Assembly: GCA_035533015.1 (NCBI GenBank)
Contig: DATLUQ010000060.1
Location: forward strand, 1-39,539
Length of the DNA stretch: 39,539 nucleotides
Reading direction: 5' to 3'
Source of the DNA: Gemmatimonadaceae bacterium
Lineage (GTDB): Bacteria > Gemmatimonadota > Gemmatimonadetes > Gemmatimonadales > Gemmatimonadaceae
In this document: piece after piece, positions 26,536-34,010 of the stretch
How positions within the stretch are numbered: the stretch's first letter is position 1
Layout of the letters: each line of letters opens with the position of its first letter
Notes under the pieces: generated by a model
What the model saw: only the letters and a program-made list of their open reading frames with translations
Told to the model about the DNA's origin: nothing
The model's database searches: none
Program-made: the position numbers and the translations under genes

Positions 26536-26591
26536 GCGGGGCCGCGGCCCCCGCAAACGAGAACGGCTCCGGGTCAGGAACCCCGGAGCCG
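26536..26591. terminator. Double hairpin between convergent genes
   Basis: Two stems occupy the 107-bp convergent gap. The first is the 14-bp palindrome GGGGCCGCGGCCCC (26538-26551), directly after the zinc-ribbon stop. The second has perfect 10-bp arms CGGCTCCGGG (26564-26573) and CCCGGAGCCG (26582-26591) with an 8-base loop. On the minus strand the second stem is followed by TTCTCGTTTG, a modest T-rich tail, so it would best terminate the S9 peptidase transcript. On the plus strand there is no T tract. Confidence 0.65.
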
Positions 26592-26637
26592 CCCTCCCCA
26601 CGTCCGACGGTCACGGTCGCCGCCCGGCCCATCCGGC

Positions 26638-29370
26638 CTATCGCCGATCGGGCTGGGGCGCCGCCACCACGGTGATCTGGTCGCCGTTCCCGGCCTTCCA
26701 CTCGCCGGCGTGCTTCACGTACAGATCCAGCCACGCCGTCCACCGCGCCCACTGGTCGAGCACCGTCTCGCGGATCAGCGGCCCGTGGTCTTCATATGGA
26801 TACATATATAGAGCCGCGGTCTTCCCGAGCGCCCGGAAGGCCTGCATCATCCGGATTGAACTGATCGGGTCGGTGCCCACGTTCTGGTCCTCGCTCGAGT
26901 GGTACATGAGCACCGCGCCCTGCACCTTGTCGGCGTAGAAGAACGGCGACATCTCCTCGTAGGTCTTCTGCGCCTCCCAGAAGCTGCGCCGCTCGTTCTG
27001 GAAGCCGTTGGGCGTGAGCGAGCGGTTGTACATGCCGTCGCCCGCGATCCCCGCCTTGAAGAACGGCGTGTGCGCCAATGCGTTCATCGTGCTGAACGCT
27101 CCGTAGCTGTGACCGCCAATGCCCAGCCGCGAACGGTCGATGTAGCCATCCTTGTCCAGCGCGTCGATCACCGCCGAGAGATCCATCACCAGGTCGGAAA
27201 CGTAGTTGTCGTTCATCCGCCCTTCGGCGCCCACGATCGGCGGGTCGAAGTCCACCACCGCGTAGCCCTGCGTCACCAGATACTCGATCGTTCTCGGCGC
27301 GGCCACGGGGAATTGATTCACGTTCTCCATCCGCAGCGTGTGGTCGTATTCCGTTTGGCTGGTGTACTCGTAGGGATAGAACCAGAACATCCCCGGCAGT
27401 CGAGTACCATCCTTGTAGCCGTCGGGCAGCGTCAGGTTCACCACGAAGTGGAATCCGTCGGCTCGCGTCACCTCGACGCGTTTGCGCACCGCGCTCGTGA
27501 ACTCCGGCGTGTAGTCCTTGTTGTCCGTGAGTCTGGTGAGCTGCCCGCCTTGCCGCGTCCACAGGTAGTCGTCGGGCACCTGTGTCTTCGTCTCCCGCAT
27601 CACCACCGCCCGCGCGAAGTCGTCGTCGAGCGGCGCCACGATCGTCTCCCACGCGTCGCTCGGCCCTTCGAAAACCCGGACTTTTTCGCCGCCCGCGATC
27701 GGGTACCGGTCCACGAACGTGCGCGGCGCGGTCTGGAGGAAATCCTTGGCATACTGGGTCCCCTGCAGATAGATCCCACCGTCCGGAGACTCCATCGCCA
27801 CTTCTCCACCTTGCGTGCCGCGGCGCAGCAGCATCGCGCCTGGATTGTTGTAGAACGCCGCGTCATCGACTCCACCGCGACCGCCGCCCCCGCCGAATCC
27901 GCGTCCGCGCCGTCCCGAGTTGAAGGTCGGCGTGAAGTCGCGTTGGTGGATGATCAGGTGCTTCTGGCCGGGCGCGGCGAGGTTCACCGCAAAGATTTCG
28001 CCCTGGCCGCTCACTGTCTGACCGATGAACAGCGTCTTGGCGTCGTCGCTCCATGCAAGCTGGCTGATCGCCCGGTCATTCGTGTAGACCACCTTGGCAT
28101 CATGCGGGCCGAACGGCGGCATCCACTCCACGACCCGCTCGGGACGGCTCGCCACGGCACCACCGCGGCCACCGCGCCCGCCCCCACCACCACCCATGCC
28201 GCGCCCCGCGCCGCTCGCGGAATCGCCCTCCGAGGCCACAGACTCCACGTAGTACATCCCGGCGCCCGCCGGCATCCAGTCCAGGAATTTCTTGCCCGGT
28301 GGGCCGTTGGCCCCGCCGCGGCCGCCGAATCCGGCGCCGGCCTGCGTGGTGTCCGGGCCCTCGCGCAGCGGACGATCCCACAACTCGACCACCGTCTTGC
28401 CTGTGGCGTCCCACAGTTGCTCCCTGGTGCCGAAGCTCGAATACTGCACGACGTACGAGAACGGCCGCTGCATGGTCGTCACGCGGAAGTACTGGCCGTC
28501 GGGCGACACGTCCACCGACTCGAACATTCCCGGCGCGCCGATCCTGCGGAACGCGTGCGTCTTCACGTTCACCACCGCCAGTTGCCCGGTCACGTAGTAC
28601 TGCATCAGGTCCTTGTCGTACGGCTCGTCGAGCAGGCTGGCGAAATTCCGCTGCGGCGATTTCACGCCGTCCTGCCACTCCCGAACCAGCGGCCCCGTGG
28701 CGACCTCTGGCATCCGGGGCTCCGGTCCGCGCGCGTCGGGCACGAACACCGCAACCACTCCGCTGCCGTCGGCTGTCCAATCGATGCTCGTGACTAGCGT
28801 GGCAAGCAGGGGGGACTTCGACACCTGCATCGACTTCCCGGTGGCGGCGTCGGCCACGTACACGTACGAGCCGTCGTCGAAGTCGGCGATGTAGGCCACC
28901 TGCCTGCCATCGGGCGACCAAACGGGCCCGCTCACGGCAGCGCCGTTGGGAAGCTGCACGGCCGTGCGCTTGCCCGTGGTGGCATCGACAATCGACAGCC
29001 CCGCCGACGCCCGCGTGGTGAGTGCCCGGGCGCGGTTGGCCTTGGGGTCCACCTGCAGCCCGCCAAAGTAGTAGTGGAACTTTCCGAACGCGTTCAGGTC
29101 GCCCATCCCGGGGCCTTCCAGGTCGAGAAAGTGCGTCCGGTCGGGGCTCAGAGCCGTGAGCGATACGTTCTGGTAGCGCGGTGCTGCAACCAGCTTCTCG
29201 ATCTCGGGGGGCGGCGTGACGTACGTCTCCTTGGCCAGGAGCGCGCGATCGGCCGCGATCTGTCGGGCAAGGTCCTGTCGCTGCGCGTGGAGAATCTGTG
29301 CCGTGAACACCACGGCGAGCAGGCCGCGGGGGACGACGCGGCGGAGGCGGAAAGAGGAGAGCCGGGCCAT
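26638..29370 (-). CDS. S9 prolyl-oligopeptidase family serine peptidase, glutamyl endopeptidase-like
   Basis: The 910-residue exported protein has a basic signal peptide ending near LHA (residues 1-29), a beta-propeller-like region with repeated SPDGRQVAYIA-type blades, and a C-terminal alpha/beta-hydrolase domain. The catalytic triad is Ser755 in GGHSYG, Asp828 in HSSEDQN and His862 in YEDHGP. The stretch YNRSLTPNGFQNERRSFWEA is like the plant chloroplast glutamyl endopeptidase/S9D group. Three Gly/Arg-rich inserts (345-359, 387-406, 486-500) interrupt the propeller. GAGG precedes the ATG. It is divergent from uppP and likely periplasmic or surface-exposed. Confidence 0.92.
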   Translation of the reverse strand: MARLSSFRLRRVVPRGLLAVVFTAQILHAQRQDLARQIAADRALLAKETYVTPPPEIEKLVAAPRYQNVSLTALSPDRTHFLDLEGPGMGDLNAFGKFHYYFGGLQVDPKANRARALTTRASAGLSIVDATTGKRTAVQLPNGAAVSGPVWSPDGRQVAYIADFDDGSYVYVADAATGKSMQVSKSPLLATLVTSIDWTADGSGVVAVFVPDARGPEPRMPEVATGPLVREWQDGVKSPQRNFASLLDEPYDKDLMQYYVTGQLAVVNVKTHAFRRIGAPGMFESVDVSPDGQYFRVTTMQRPFSYVVQYSSFGTREQLWDATGKTVVELWDRPLREGPDTTQAGAGFGGRGGANGPPGKKFLDWMPAGAGMYYVESVASEGDSASGAGRGMGGGGGGRGGRGGAVASRPERVVEWMPPFGPHDAKVVYTNDRAISQLAWSDDAKTLFIGQTVSGQGEIFAVNLAAPGQKHLIIHQRDFTPTFNSGRRGRGFGGGGGRGGVDDAAFYNNPGAMLLRRGTQGGEVAMESPDGGIYLQGTQYAKDFLQTAPRTFVDRYPIAGGEKVRVFEGPSDAWETIVAPLDDDFARAVVMRETKTQVPDDYLWTRQGGQLTRLTDNKDYTPEFTSAVRKRVEVTRADGFHFVVNLTLPDGYKDGTRLPGMFWFYPYEYTSQTEYDHTLRMENVNQFPVAAPRTIEYLVTQGYAVVDFDPPIVGAEGRMNDNYVSDLVMDLSAVIDALDKDGYIDRSRLGIGGHSYGAFSTMNALAHTPFFKAGIAGDGMYNRSLTPNGFQNERRSFWEAQKTYEEMSPFFYADKVQGAVLMYHSSEDQNVGTDPISSIRMMQAFRALGKTAALYMYPYEDHGPLIRETVLDQWARWTAWLDLYVKHAGEWKAGNGDQITVVAAPQPDRR

Positions 29371-29539
29371 CGGGACCTCGACGGGATGCGGGGGGAAGCG
29401 TGGAGGGAGAACGGAGACCGCTTGCAGACACTACGTGGCCGTTTCGTCCTCCGCTGCACCGAACATGGCCCTACGGCGCCTCCCGCGCCATCTTCCGGTA
29501 TCCGGCGGCTCCAACCCTGCGTCCACCCCGTTTCCCCGC

Positions 29540-30358
29540 ATGCACAACGTCATCTCCGCAATCATTCTCGGTCTCGTCGAAGGCGCCACCGAGTTCCTCC
29601 CCGTGTCGTCCACCGGGCACCTCATCCTGGCCGGCCATGCCTTGGGATTCGTCGGCCCGCGCGCTGACGCCTTCGAAATCATCATCCAACTCGGCGCCAT
29701 CATGGCCGTGGTCTGGCAGTATCGGGAGTTGCTCCTGCGCACGGCGCGCAATGGGATCTCGGTGCCCGAATCGCGGCGGCTCATCCTCGCCCTCTTCATC
29801 GCCTTCCTCCCAGCCGCGATCGTGGGACTCGCCACGCACCATTGGATCACCGACCATCTGTTCGTGCCGCCGGTCGTGATCGGGGCGTTCATCGTGGGCG
29901 GGCTGGTGATCCTGGCGATCGAGAAGTGGAAGCCCACGCCCCGCATCGAGACGGTGGTGCAGATCGGTTACACCACGGCACTCTGGATCGGTGTCGCGCA
30001 GGTGTTCTCACTCGTGCCAGGCGTGTCGCGCGCTGGGGCGACGATCATGGGCGCACTCCTCGTGGGTGTGGCCCGGCCGGCGGCGGCCGAGTTCTCGTTC
30101 CTGCTCGCCATCCCGGTGATGTTCGCCGCAACCGGGCTGGAGCTGTGGGAGAACCGCCACCTGCTGTCGTCGTCCGACGCGATGATCCTGTCTATTGGAT
30201 TCGTAGTGGCGTTTGCCAGCGCGCTCGTCGTGGTGCGGTGGCTCATTCGCTTCGTGTCGCACCGCTCGTTCGACGTCTTCGCCTGGTACCGCATCGCGTT
30301 CGGCCTGGCGCTGATCGCGCTCATGGCCTCGGGCCACGCCGGGCTGCTCAGCCGCTGA
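29540..30358 (+). CDS. uppP: Undecaprenyl-diphosphatase
   Basis: The 272-residue membrane enzyme recycles undecaprenyl pyrophosphate to the phosphate carrier used for peptidoglycan and other glycans. The signature GLVEGATEFLPVSSTGH (residues 11-27, with Glu14, Glu18 and His27) and the second motif PGVSRAGATIMGALLVG with its catalytic Arg are intact. There are about eight hydrophobic segments. The ATG at 29540 gives the usual length. It is divergent from the S9 peptidase and its last 11 bases overlap the convergent atpH. Confidence 0.96.
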   Translation: MHNVISAIILGLVEGATEFLPVSSTGHLILAGHALGFVGPRADAFEIIIQLGAIMAVVWQYRELLLRTARNGISVPESRRLILALFIAFLPAAIVGLATHHWITDHLFVPPVVIGAFIVGGLVILAIEKWKPTPRIETVVQIGYTTALWIGVAQVFSLVPGVSRAGATIMGALLVGVARPAAAEFSFLLAIPVMFAATGLELWENRHLLSSSDAMILSIGFVVAFASALVVVRWLIRFVSHRSFDVFAWYRIAFGLALIALMASGHAGLLSR

Positions 30359-30884
30359 GCAGCGTCGCGCGGAGCAGGCCCAGCCGCTTGCGCATCGACC
30401 CATCCATCACGGTGTCGCCGATGCGCACCACGACGCCGCCGAGGATCGCCGGCTGCACGCTAAGGTGGGGGACGATCTTCTTGCCGAAGGCGCGGGACAG
30501 CTGCGCCGCGATCATGTCGCGGTCGGCGTCGCTCGTCTCGCGGGCCACTGTGACCATGGCGTGCCGGCGCCCCTCCACCTGGTCCATCAGGTCCATGTAG
30601 GCCGCGGCGATGTCGGGGATGAGCATTTGCCGGCGGTTGTGCACCACGGCCTGGAGAAAGAGCACAAAGCGGCGCGGCGCGCCCTTGAACGCGTCGCCGA
30701 GCACCTTGTTCTTCTCTGCCGCGGCGATGCGCGGCGACTCAAGGAACAGCCGCAGCGTCCGGTCCTTACCCATGGCGTCGGCCAGCCCGCCGATCAGCGC
30801 CTCCCAGCCCGCCAGGTCGTTCCCCTGCTTCGCGAGCGCGAACAGCGTTTCGGCGTAGTTCTCGGCGATCGTGGTGTCGCGCAT
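30348..30884 (-). CDS. atpH: F-type ATP synthase subunit delta
   Basis: The 178-residue protein is the OSCP/delta subunit that joins the F1 head to the b stalk. It begins IAENYAETLFALAKQ and has the C-terminal signature PAILGGVVVRIGDTVMDGSMRKRL. The start overlaps the atpF stop by one base (TGATG). It is the last gene of this operon and its 3' end overlaps uppP by 11 bp on the opposite strand. atpA, which usually follows atpH, is absent. Confidence 0.96.
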   Translation of the reverse strand: MRDTTIAENYAETLFALAKQGNDLAGWEALIGGLADAMGKDRTLRLFLESPRIAAAEKNKVLGDAFKGAPRRFVLFLQAVVHNRRQMLIPDIAAAYMDLMDQVEGRRHAMVTVARETSDADRDMIAAQLSRAFGKKIVPHLSVQPAILGGVVVRIGDTVMDGSMRKRLGLLRATLLSG

Positions 30885-31474
30885 CAGAGCGTGGCCTTGG
30901 CCGGCTTGAGCGTGGACAGGAAGCGCTCCACGAGCGTCCGGTTCTTGGCACTGTCAAGGTTCTCCTCGATCACGCGGCCGGCGCCGGCGATCGCCATTTC
31001 CACGGCCTCGCGCCGCAGGTCGGCCACCGCGCGTTCCTTCTCGCGGCGGATCTCATCCACCGCGCGCTCCACCGTCGCCTGTTGCTCGGCCCGCGCCTTC
31101 TCGAGTATGTCGTTGCGCATCTTGTCGGCCACGGTTCGCGCCTCGGCGATCAGCTTCTGCGCGTCGCCGCGCGCGGCTTCGATCTGCGCCTGGTACTCAG
31201 CCAGGAGTTTCGCGGCCTCGTCACGATCGCGCTTGGCGGCGGCCAATGCCTCCTCCAGCGACTTCTCGCGGGCCTCGACGGCCGCCGTGATCGGCTTGAA
31301 CGCGAACTTGGTGAGCAGGAAAAACAGCACGAGGAAGATGAGCAGCGTCCAGAACATCAGGTTGTTCTTGAGGCTCACCAACGAGTCCCCCGCCCCCTGT
31401 GCTTCCTGGGCCAGCAACGGCGAGGCGACAAGCGCCATCGAGACGGCGTAAGCGATCGAACGCATGAAACGCAT
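30884..31474 (-). CDS. atpF: F-type ATP synthase subunit b, with signal-like N-terminus
   Basis: The 196-residue protein has the b-subunit layout: membrane helix near residues 38-58, then KPITAAVEAREKSLEEALAA and a long charged coiled coil that forms the peripheral stalk. Before the usual helix there is an additional hydrophobic start ending in LAQEAQGAG (residues 5-24) that reads as a cleavable signal peptide. The ATG at 31474 is chosen; an ATG three codons later is possible. The ribosome-binding site is weak. It follows atpE after a 62-nt gap with a strong hairpin. Confidence 0.94.
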   Translation of the reverse strand: MRFMRSIAYAVSMALVASPLLAQEAQGAGDSLVSLKNNLMFWTLLIFLVLFFLLTKFAFKPITAAVEAREKSLEEALAAAKRDRDEAAKLLAEYQAQIEAARGDAQKLIAEARTVADKMRNDILEKARAEQQATVERAVDEIRREKERAVADLRREAVEMAIAGAGRVIEENLDSAKNRTLVERFLSTLKPAKATL

Positions 31475-31502
31475 GGAATGTCCGGTGTGATTGGTGGTTG
31501 GT

Positions 31503-31526
31503 GGCGCCCGCCCCGGGGCGGACGCC
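31503..31526 (-). other. Strong hairpin between atpE and atpF
   Basis: A perfect 14-bp palindrome CCGCCCCGGGGCGG (31508-31521) is extended on both sides by GGCG and CGCC after one mismatch, giving a 24-nt stem-loop just after the atpE stop. No T tract follows on the minus strand, so a simple intrinsic terminator is unlikely. It could stabilise the 3' end of an atpE mRNA or mark a processing site. Confidence 0.6.
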
Positions 31527-31536
31527 GCCGCCCGCG

Positions 31537-31818
31537 TTAGGCCTTCACCATGACGATCAGCACCGACACGACGACGGCGAACAGCGCCACGCCCTCGATG
31601 AGTGCCGAAAGAACCATCGCGTAGGTGAAGATGGAGCCCTTCTCCGCTGGCTGACGCGCGATGCCGTCCATGGCCGAGCCGCCGATCCGGCCGATGCCTA
31701 TGCCGGCCCCGACGGCCGCCACACCCGCGCCGATTCCGGCGCCCAGCATGGCCCACGCATTCTGGTAACTCTTGCCAAACGTGTCGGTCGCGACCTGCAA
31801 GAGCGGAAGGATGTGCAT
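31537..31818 (-). CDS. atpE: F-type ATP synthase subunit c
   Basis: The 93-residue hairpin protein forms the rotor ring. It has two helices (about 22-50 and 62-91), the polar loop Arg55-Gln56-Pro57 and the ion-carrying Glu75 in SALIEGVALF. The positions that make Na+ sites (Gln in helix 1, Ser/Thr after the Glu) are Ile, Gly and Val, so a proton ring is expected. About 14 residues are added at the N-terminus compared with E. coli. The ATG at 31818 has GGGAG eight bases upstream, the best ribosome-binding site in this operon, which fits high demand for c. Confidence 0.96.
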   Translation of the reverse strand: MHILPLLQVATDTFGKSYQNAWAMLGAGIGAGVAAVGAGIGIGRIGGSAMDGIARQPAEKGSIFTYAMVLSALIEGVALFAVVVSVLIVMVKA

Positions 31819-32011
31819 TGTCGATCTCCCTTTGGCGTCGTGAACTGTTTCCGTGCTCCGCACCGACGGCTCTCACCGAAGATGCTGCCCGTCATCGGGA
31901 CCCGGGTCCCAACGGGCATCTCCGGTCGCTCGACCGGATACTCGGTGCGCCCTGGAGCCCTGACCGCGCACCGTCCTACCGTCCTACCGTCCTACCGTCC
32001 TACCGTCGCCA
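31819..32011 (-). promoter_or_regulatory. Structured 193-nt spacer between atpB and atpE
   Basis: This gap holds two hairpins besides the octamer repeat. Hairpin one (31886-31918) has outer arms TGCCCGT/ACGGGCA and a perfect inner palindrome GGGACCC-GGGTCCC. Hairpin two (31921-31938) has perfect 8-bp arms TCCGGTCG/CGACCGGA with a 2-base loop. In the transcript they lie about 70-120 nt before the atpE start. They may protect a processed atpE mRNA, attenuate read-through or recruit a binding protein. No clear promoter is visible. Confidence 0.55.
31971..32007. repeat. 8-bp tandem repeat, four copies plus partial
   Basis: The unit CCGTCCTA occurs four times without a mismatch (31971-32002), followed by CCGTC. 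It ends four bases downstream of the atpB stop codon on the minus strand, where it reads TAGGACGG. Slippage here would not shift a reading frame but would change the spacer length between atpB and the atpE hairpins. Confidence 0.9.
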
Positions 32012-32986
32012 TCAATGATGCGCCGTCCGGATCTGCCCGATGAACACCGCGGTGAGCAGCGCGAAGATGAACGCCTGAATGAAGCTCACCAGCACTTCGA
32101 GAAGCATGATCCCGAGCGCCATGGGAATGGGCCCCAGGAACGCGATCGCCCAACTCCCGAACAGGAGCGCCAGGCCGATCATCGTCAGCACGATCACGTG
32201 CCCCGCGATCATGTTGGCAAAGAGCCGGACGGTGAGCGCGAACGGCTTGGTGAACTTGCCGATGATCTCCACCGGCGTCATGATGAGAACACTCAAGGGG
32301 AGCTTGATCGCAATCCCGAGATCGCTCGGCCAGTACACGATTGTCTTCATGTACCCGGCGGGCCCGAGGGCGATCATCCCCGCCGTTTCGGTGGCGATGA
32401 ACGCGCAGGCGGCAAGCGTCGCGTTGACCCCGAGGTTTCCCGTCGGCGTGGACCCGTAGGGAAGCAGCCCCATCAGGTTCATGAACAGGATGAAGAAGAA
32501 GAGGGTGAGCACGAAGGGGATGTAGGCCGCGCCGTGCTCGCCGAGCGCCTCCTTGAATACCCCGCGGAGAAGCAGCACGACCGACTCCATGCCCGCCGCG
32601 AAGCCCGTGGGGTGCCCGTGCTCCCGGGTGGCCCGGGCATGCGAACGGGCCGCCCCCACCAGGGTGAGCAGGCAGAGGCCCGCCGCCACGACCATGAAGA
32701 ACACGAATTTGGTGGGGCCCAGGTCGATGGTCGTGTTGCCGATGTTCACCGGCCAGCTCGGCAGGTGCCAATCGCACTCCCATTCCTTGTTGAAGCAGGG
32801 AAGCTCGACGGTCTTGGAATCCGTGATGTGCGGCATGATGAGGTCGGCGGGGCCGAGCGCGTGCTTGGGCACCGGCGCCTGCACCGGCGCCGCCGCCGAC
32901 GCGCGTGCTGCCGCCTCCTGGGCCGCGGCGGGCATCGGAAGCGCCGCCGCCACCACCACCATCGCAAAGAGCGAGCGAAATCTCAT
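32012..32986 (-). CDS. atpB: F-type ATP synthase subunit a, with signal peptide
   Basis: The 324-residue protein has a signal peptide (residues 1-22, ending AAAQ), a periplasmic stretch with Cys64 and Cys71, and the usual helices. The essential Arg is Arg254 in TVRLFANMIAGHV. His263 and Glu297 occupy the places of E. coli Glu219 and His245, the swapped pair known from mitochondria and several bacteria. SFIQAFIFALLTAVFIGQ closes the proton channel. It overlaps the upstream gene by four bases (ATGA). It forms the proton path against the c ring. Confidence 0.96.
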   Translation of the reverse strand: MRFRSLFAMVVVAAALPMPAAAQEAAARASAAAPVQAPVPKHALGPADLIMPHITDSKTVELPCFNKEWECDWHLPSWPVNIGNTTIDLGPTKFVFFMVVAAGLCLLTLVGAARSHARATREHGHPTGFAAGMESVVLLLRGVFKEALGEHGAAYIPFVLTLFFFILFMNLMGLLPYGSTPTGNLGVNATLAACAFIATETAGMIALGPAGYMKTIVYWPSDLGIAIKLPLSVLIMTPVEIIGKFTKPFALTVRLFANMIAGHVIVLTMIGLALLFGSWAIAFLGPIPMALGIMLLEVLVSFIQAFIFALLTAVFIGQIRTAHH

Positions 32987-33330
32987 TTGAGCAGCAGGAG
33001 AGGTTCGATCAGAGTCGGGAGAAACAGGAACGTCGCACATCCGATGAGCGCCGGCACCAACGGAAACGCCAGCACCTTCACCACCAGCACTGCGTAAACC
33101 ACCAACGTGCCCAACCGCAGCAGGCTGCCCACACCCCACGCCACCCACACGCTGCGCCGCTTGAGCAGTCGGGCGAGCAAGAACGACGCCAGGTGAACGC
33201 CGAACACGACGGCCGCCGTCACCGCGAGGGCCCCGTGGTCCGAAGGCGTCGTGAACAACAGCATCAGCGCCGCCATCGAAGCGCCGATCAACCCCGCCGC
33301 CGCGAGGGCGAACAGCGCGAACACCTTCAT
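32983..33330 (-). CDS. Small four-helix membrane protein, AtpI-like
   Basis: The 115-residue protein has about four hydrophobic helices and basic loops (LARLLKRRS). Its place, between atpZ and atpB with ATGA overlaps on both sides, is that of ATP synthase subunit I, which assists c-ring assembly or Mg2+ supply in other bacteria. The sequence itself is not a clear AtpI by eye, so the assignment rests on context, size and topology. Confidence 0.72.
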   Translation of the reverse strand: MKVFALFALAAAGLIGASMAALMLLFTTPSDHGALAVTAAVVFGVHLASFLLARLLKRRSVWVAWGVGSLLRLGTLVVYAVLVVKVLAFPLVPALIGCATFLFLPTLIEPLLLLK

Positions 33331-33605
33331 CGCCCGTCCCGCTCGCCATCGTGCTGCGCTGCCGTCGCCCGCTTGTACATCGAGTAGAAGCCCCCCGCCG
33401 TGCCGGCGAACGTGCACCCAATCGTGAACCACGGCGAACTGTGCAGGCGATTGTCGAGCCACACCCCAGCGAACACGAAGACCACGATCGTCATGCCGAA
33501 CTGCAGCCCGATACCGGCGAACTCGGCGCCCGCCGGCATCGAGCGCTTCGCGGGCGGAAATTGCGGCGGCTTCCGCCCCCGGTTTGGCTCGCGATCGCGG
33601 TCCAT
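33327..33605 (-). CDS. atpZ: AtpZ/AtpI family protein
   Basis: The 92-residue protein has a basic, Pro-rich N-terminus and two helices (about 30-50 and 60-77), with FAGIGLQFGMTIVVFVFAG and GVWLDNRLHSSPWFTIGC typical of the family. Such proteins start many F0F1 operons and are thought to help assembly or ion supply. The ATG at 33605 is chosen for its short leader and for the family start. The stop overlaps the next start in an ATGA junction. It heads the F0 operon. Confidence 0.85.
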   Translation of the reverse strand: MDRDREPNRGRKPPQFPPAKRSMPAGAEFAGIGLQFGMTIVVFVFAGVWLDNRLHSSPWFTIGCTFAGTAGGFYSMYKRATAAQHDGERDGR

Positions 33606-34010
33606 TTCCGCCCTGAAACTAGGACTTTGTGAAATTTTTCGCAAGCGATCCGGGCAGCCAATCAGGCCGGCCAATCCACCCCGAAATGGACACCGCTTCG
33701 AGATCCAGATTGGCTCCCCTCGCAGAGCACCACGCCGGCCCAACGCCGGAGGGGCTGCACACCGATGGAAGCGCCCTCTGCGGCCTTTCCGCCCTGCGCT
33801 TTCGTCCCTTTCGTGATCCGGATCGCGTCCGCGCTGTCCCACTTCCGGACGTCGCCGCAAACCCACCCAAGTGCCAGTCCAGTCGTCGGATGCGCCGTTA
33901 CCTTCCGTGTTGACGGTTCGTCACTTGGTTGATAAGTTGCCCAAGCAAAGATTTGTGATCGGGACGCGCCATCACAAATCTGCAACGCCGCCCCGCCCCA
34001 CCCCGTCTCG
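33606..34010. promoter_or_regulatory. 405-bp divergent control region between atpZ and the BsuPI-like gene
   Basis: No convincing gene lies here. Towards atpZ (minus), TTGCGA (33639-33644) and TAGTTT (33616-33621) are spaced by 17 bases, a plausible promoter ending about ten bases before the ATG. Towards the plus strand, TTGACG (33910-33915) and GATAAG (33931-33936) are spaced by 15 bases, short for sigma70. TGACG/CGTCA arms (33911-33923) overlap that -35. A long inverted repeat follows at 33949-33981. Confidence 0.45.
33949..33981 (+). promoter_or_regulatory. Perfect 11-bp inverted repeat before the BsuPI-like gene
   Basis: The arms AGATTTGTGAT (33949-33959) and ATCACAAATCT (33971-33981) are perfect and separated by 11 bases, so half-site centres are 22 bp apart, two turns of DNA. 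It is AT-rich in a GC-rich setting and ends 29 bases before the ATG. It can act as an operator for a dimer or tetramer, or form a hairpin in the leader RNA. Confidence 0.55.

Noticed and set aside
33949-33981. Reading the inverted repeat as a CRP site
   Set aside because: TGTGA and TCACA are present, but the spacing is far longer than the 6 bp of CRP sites.
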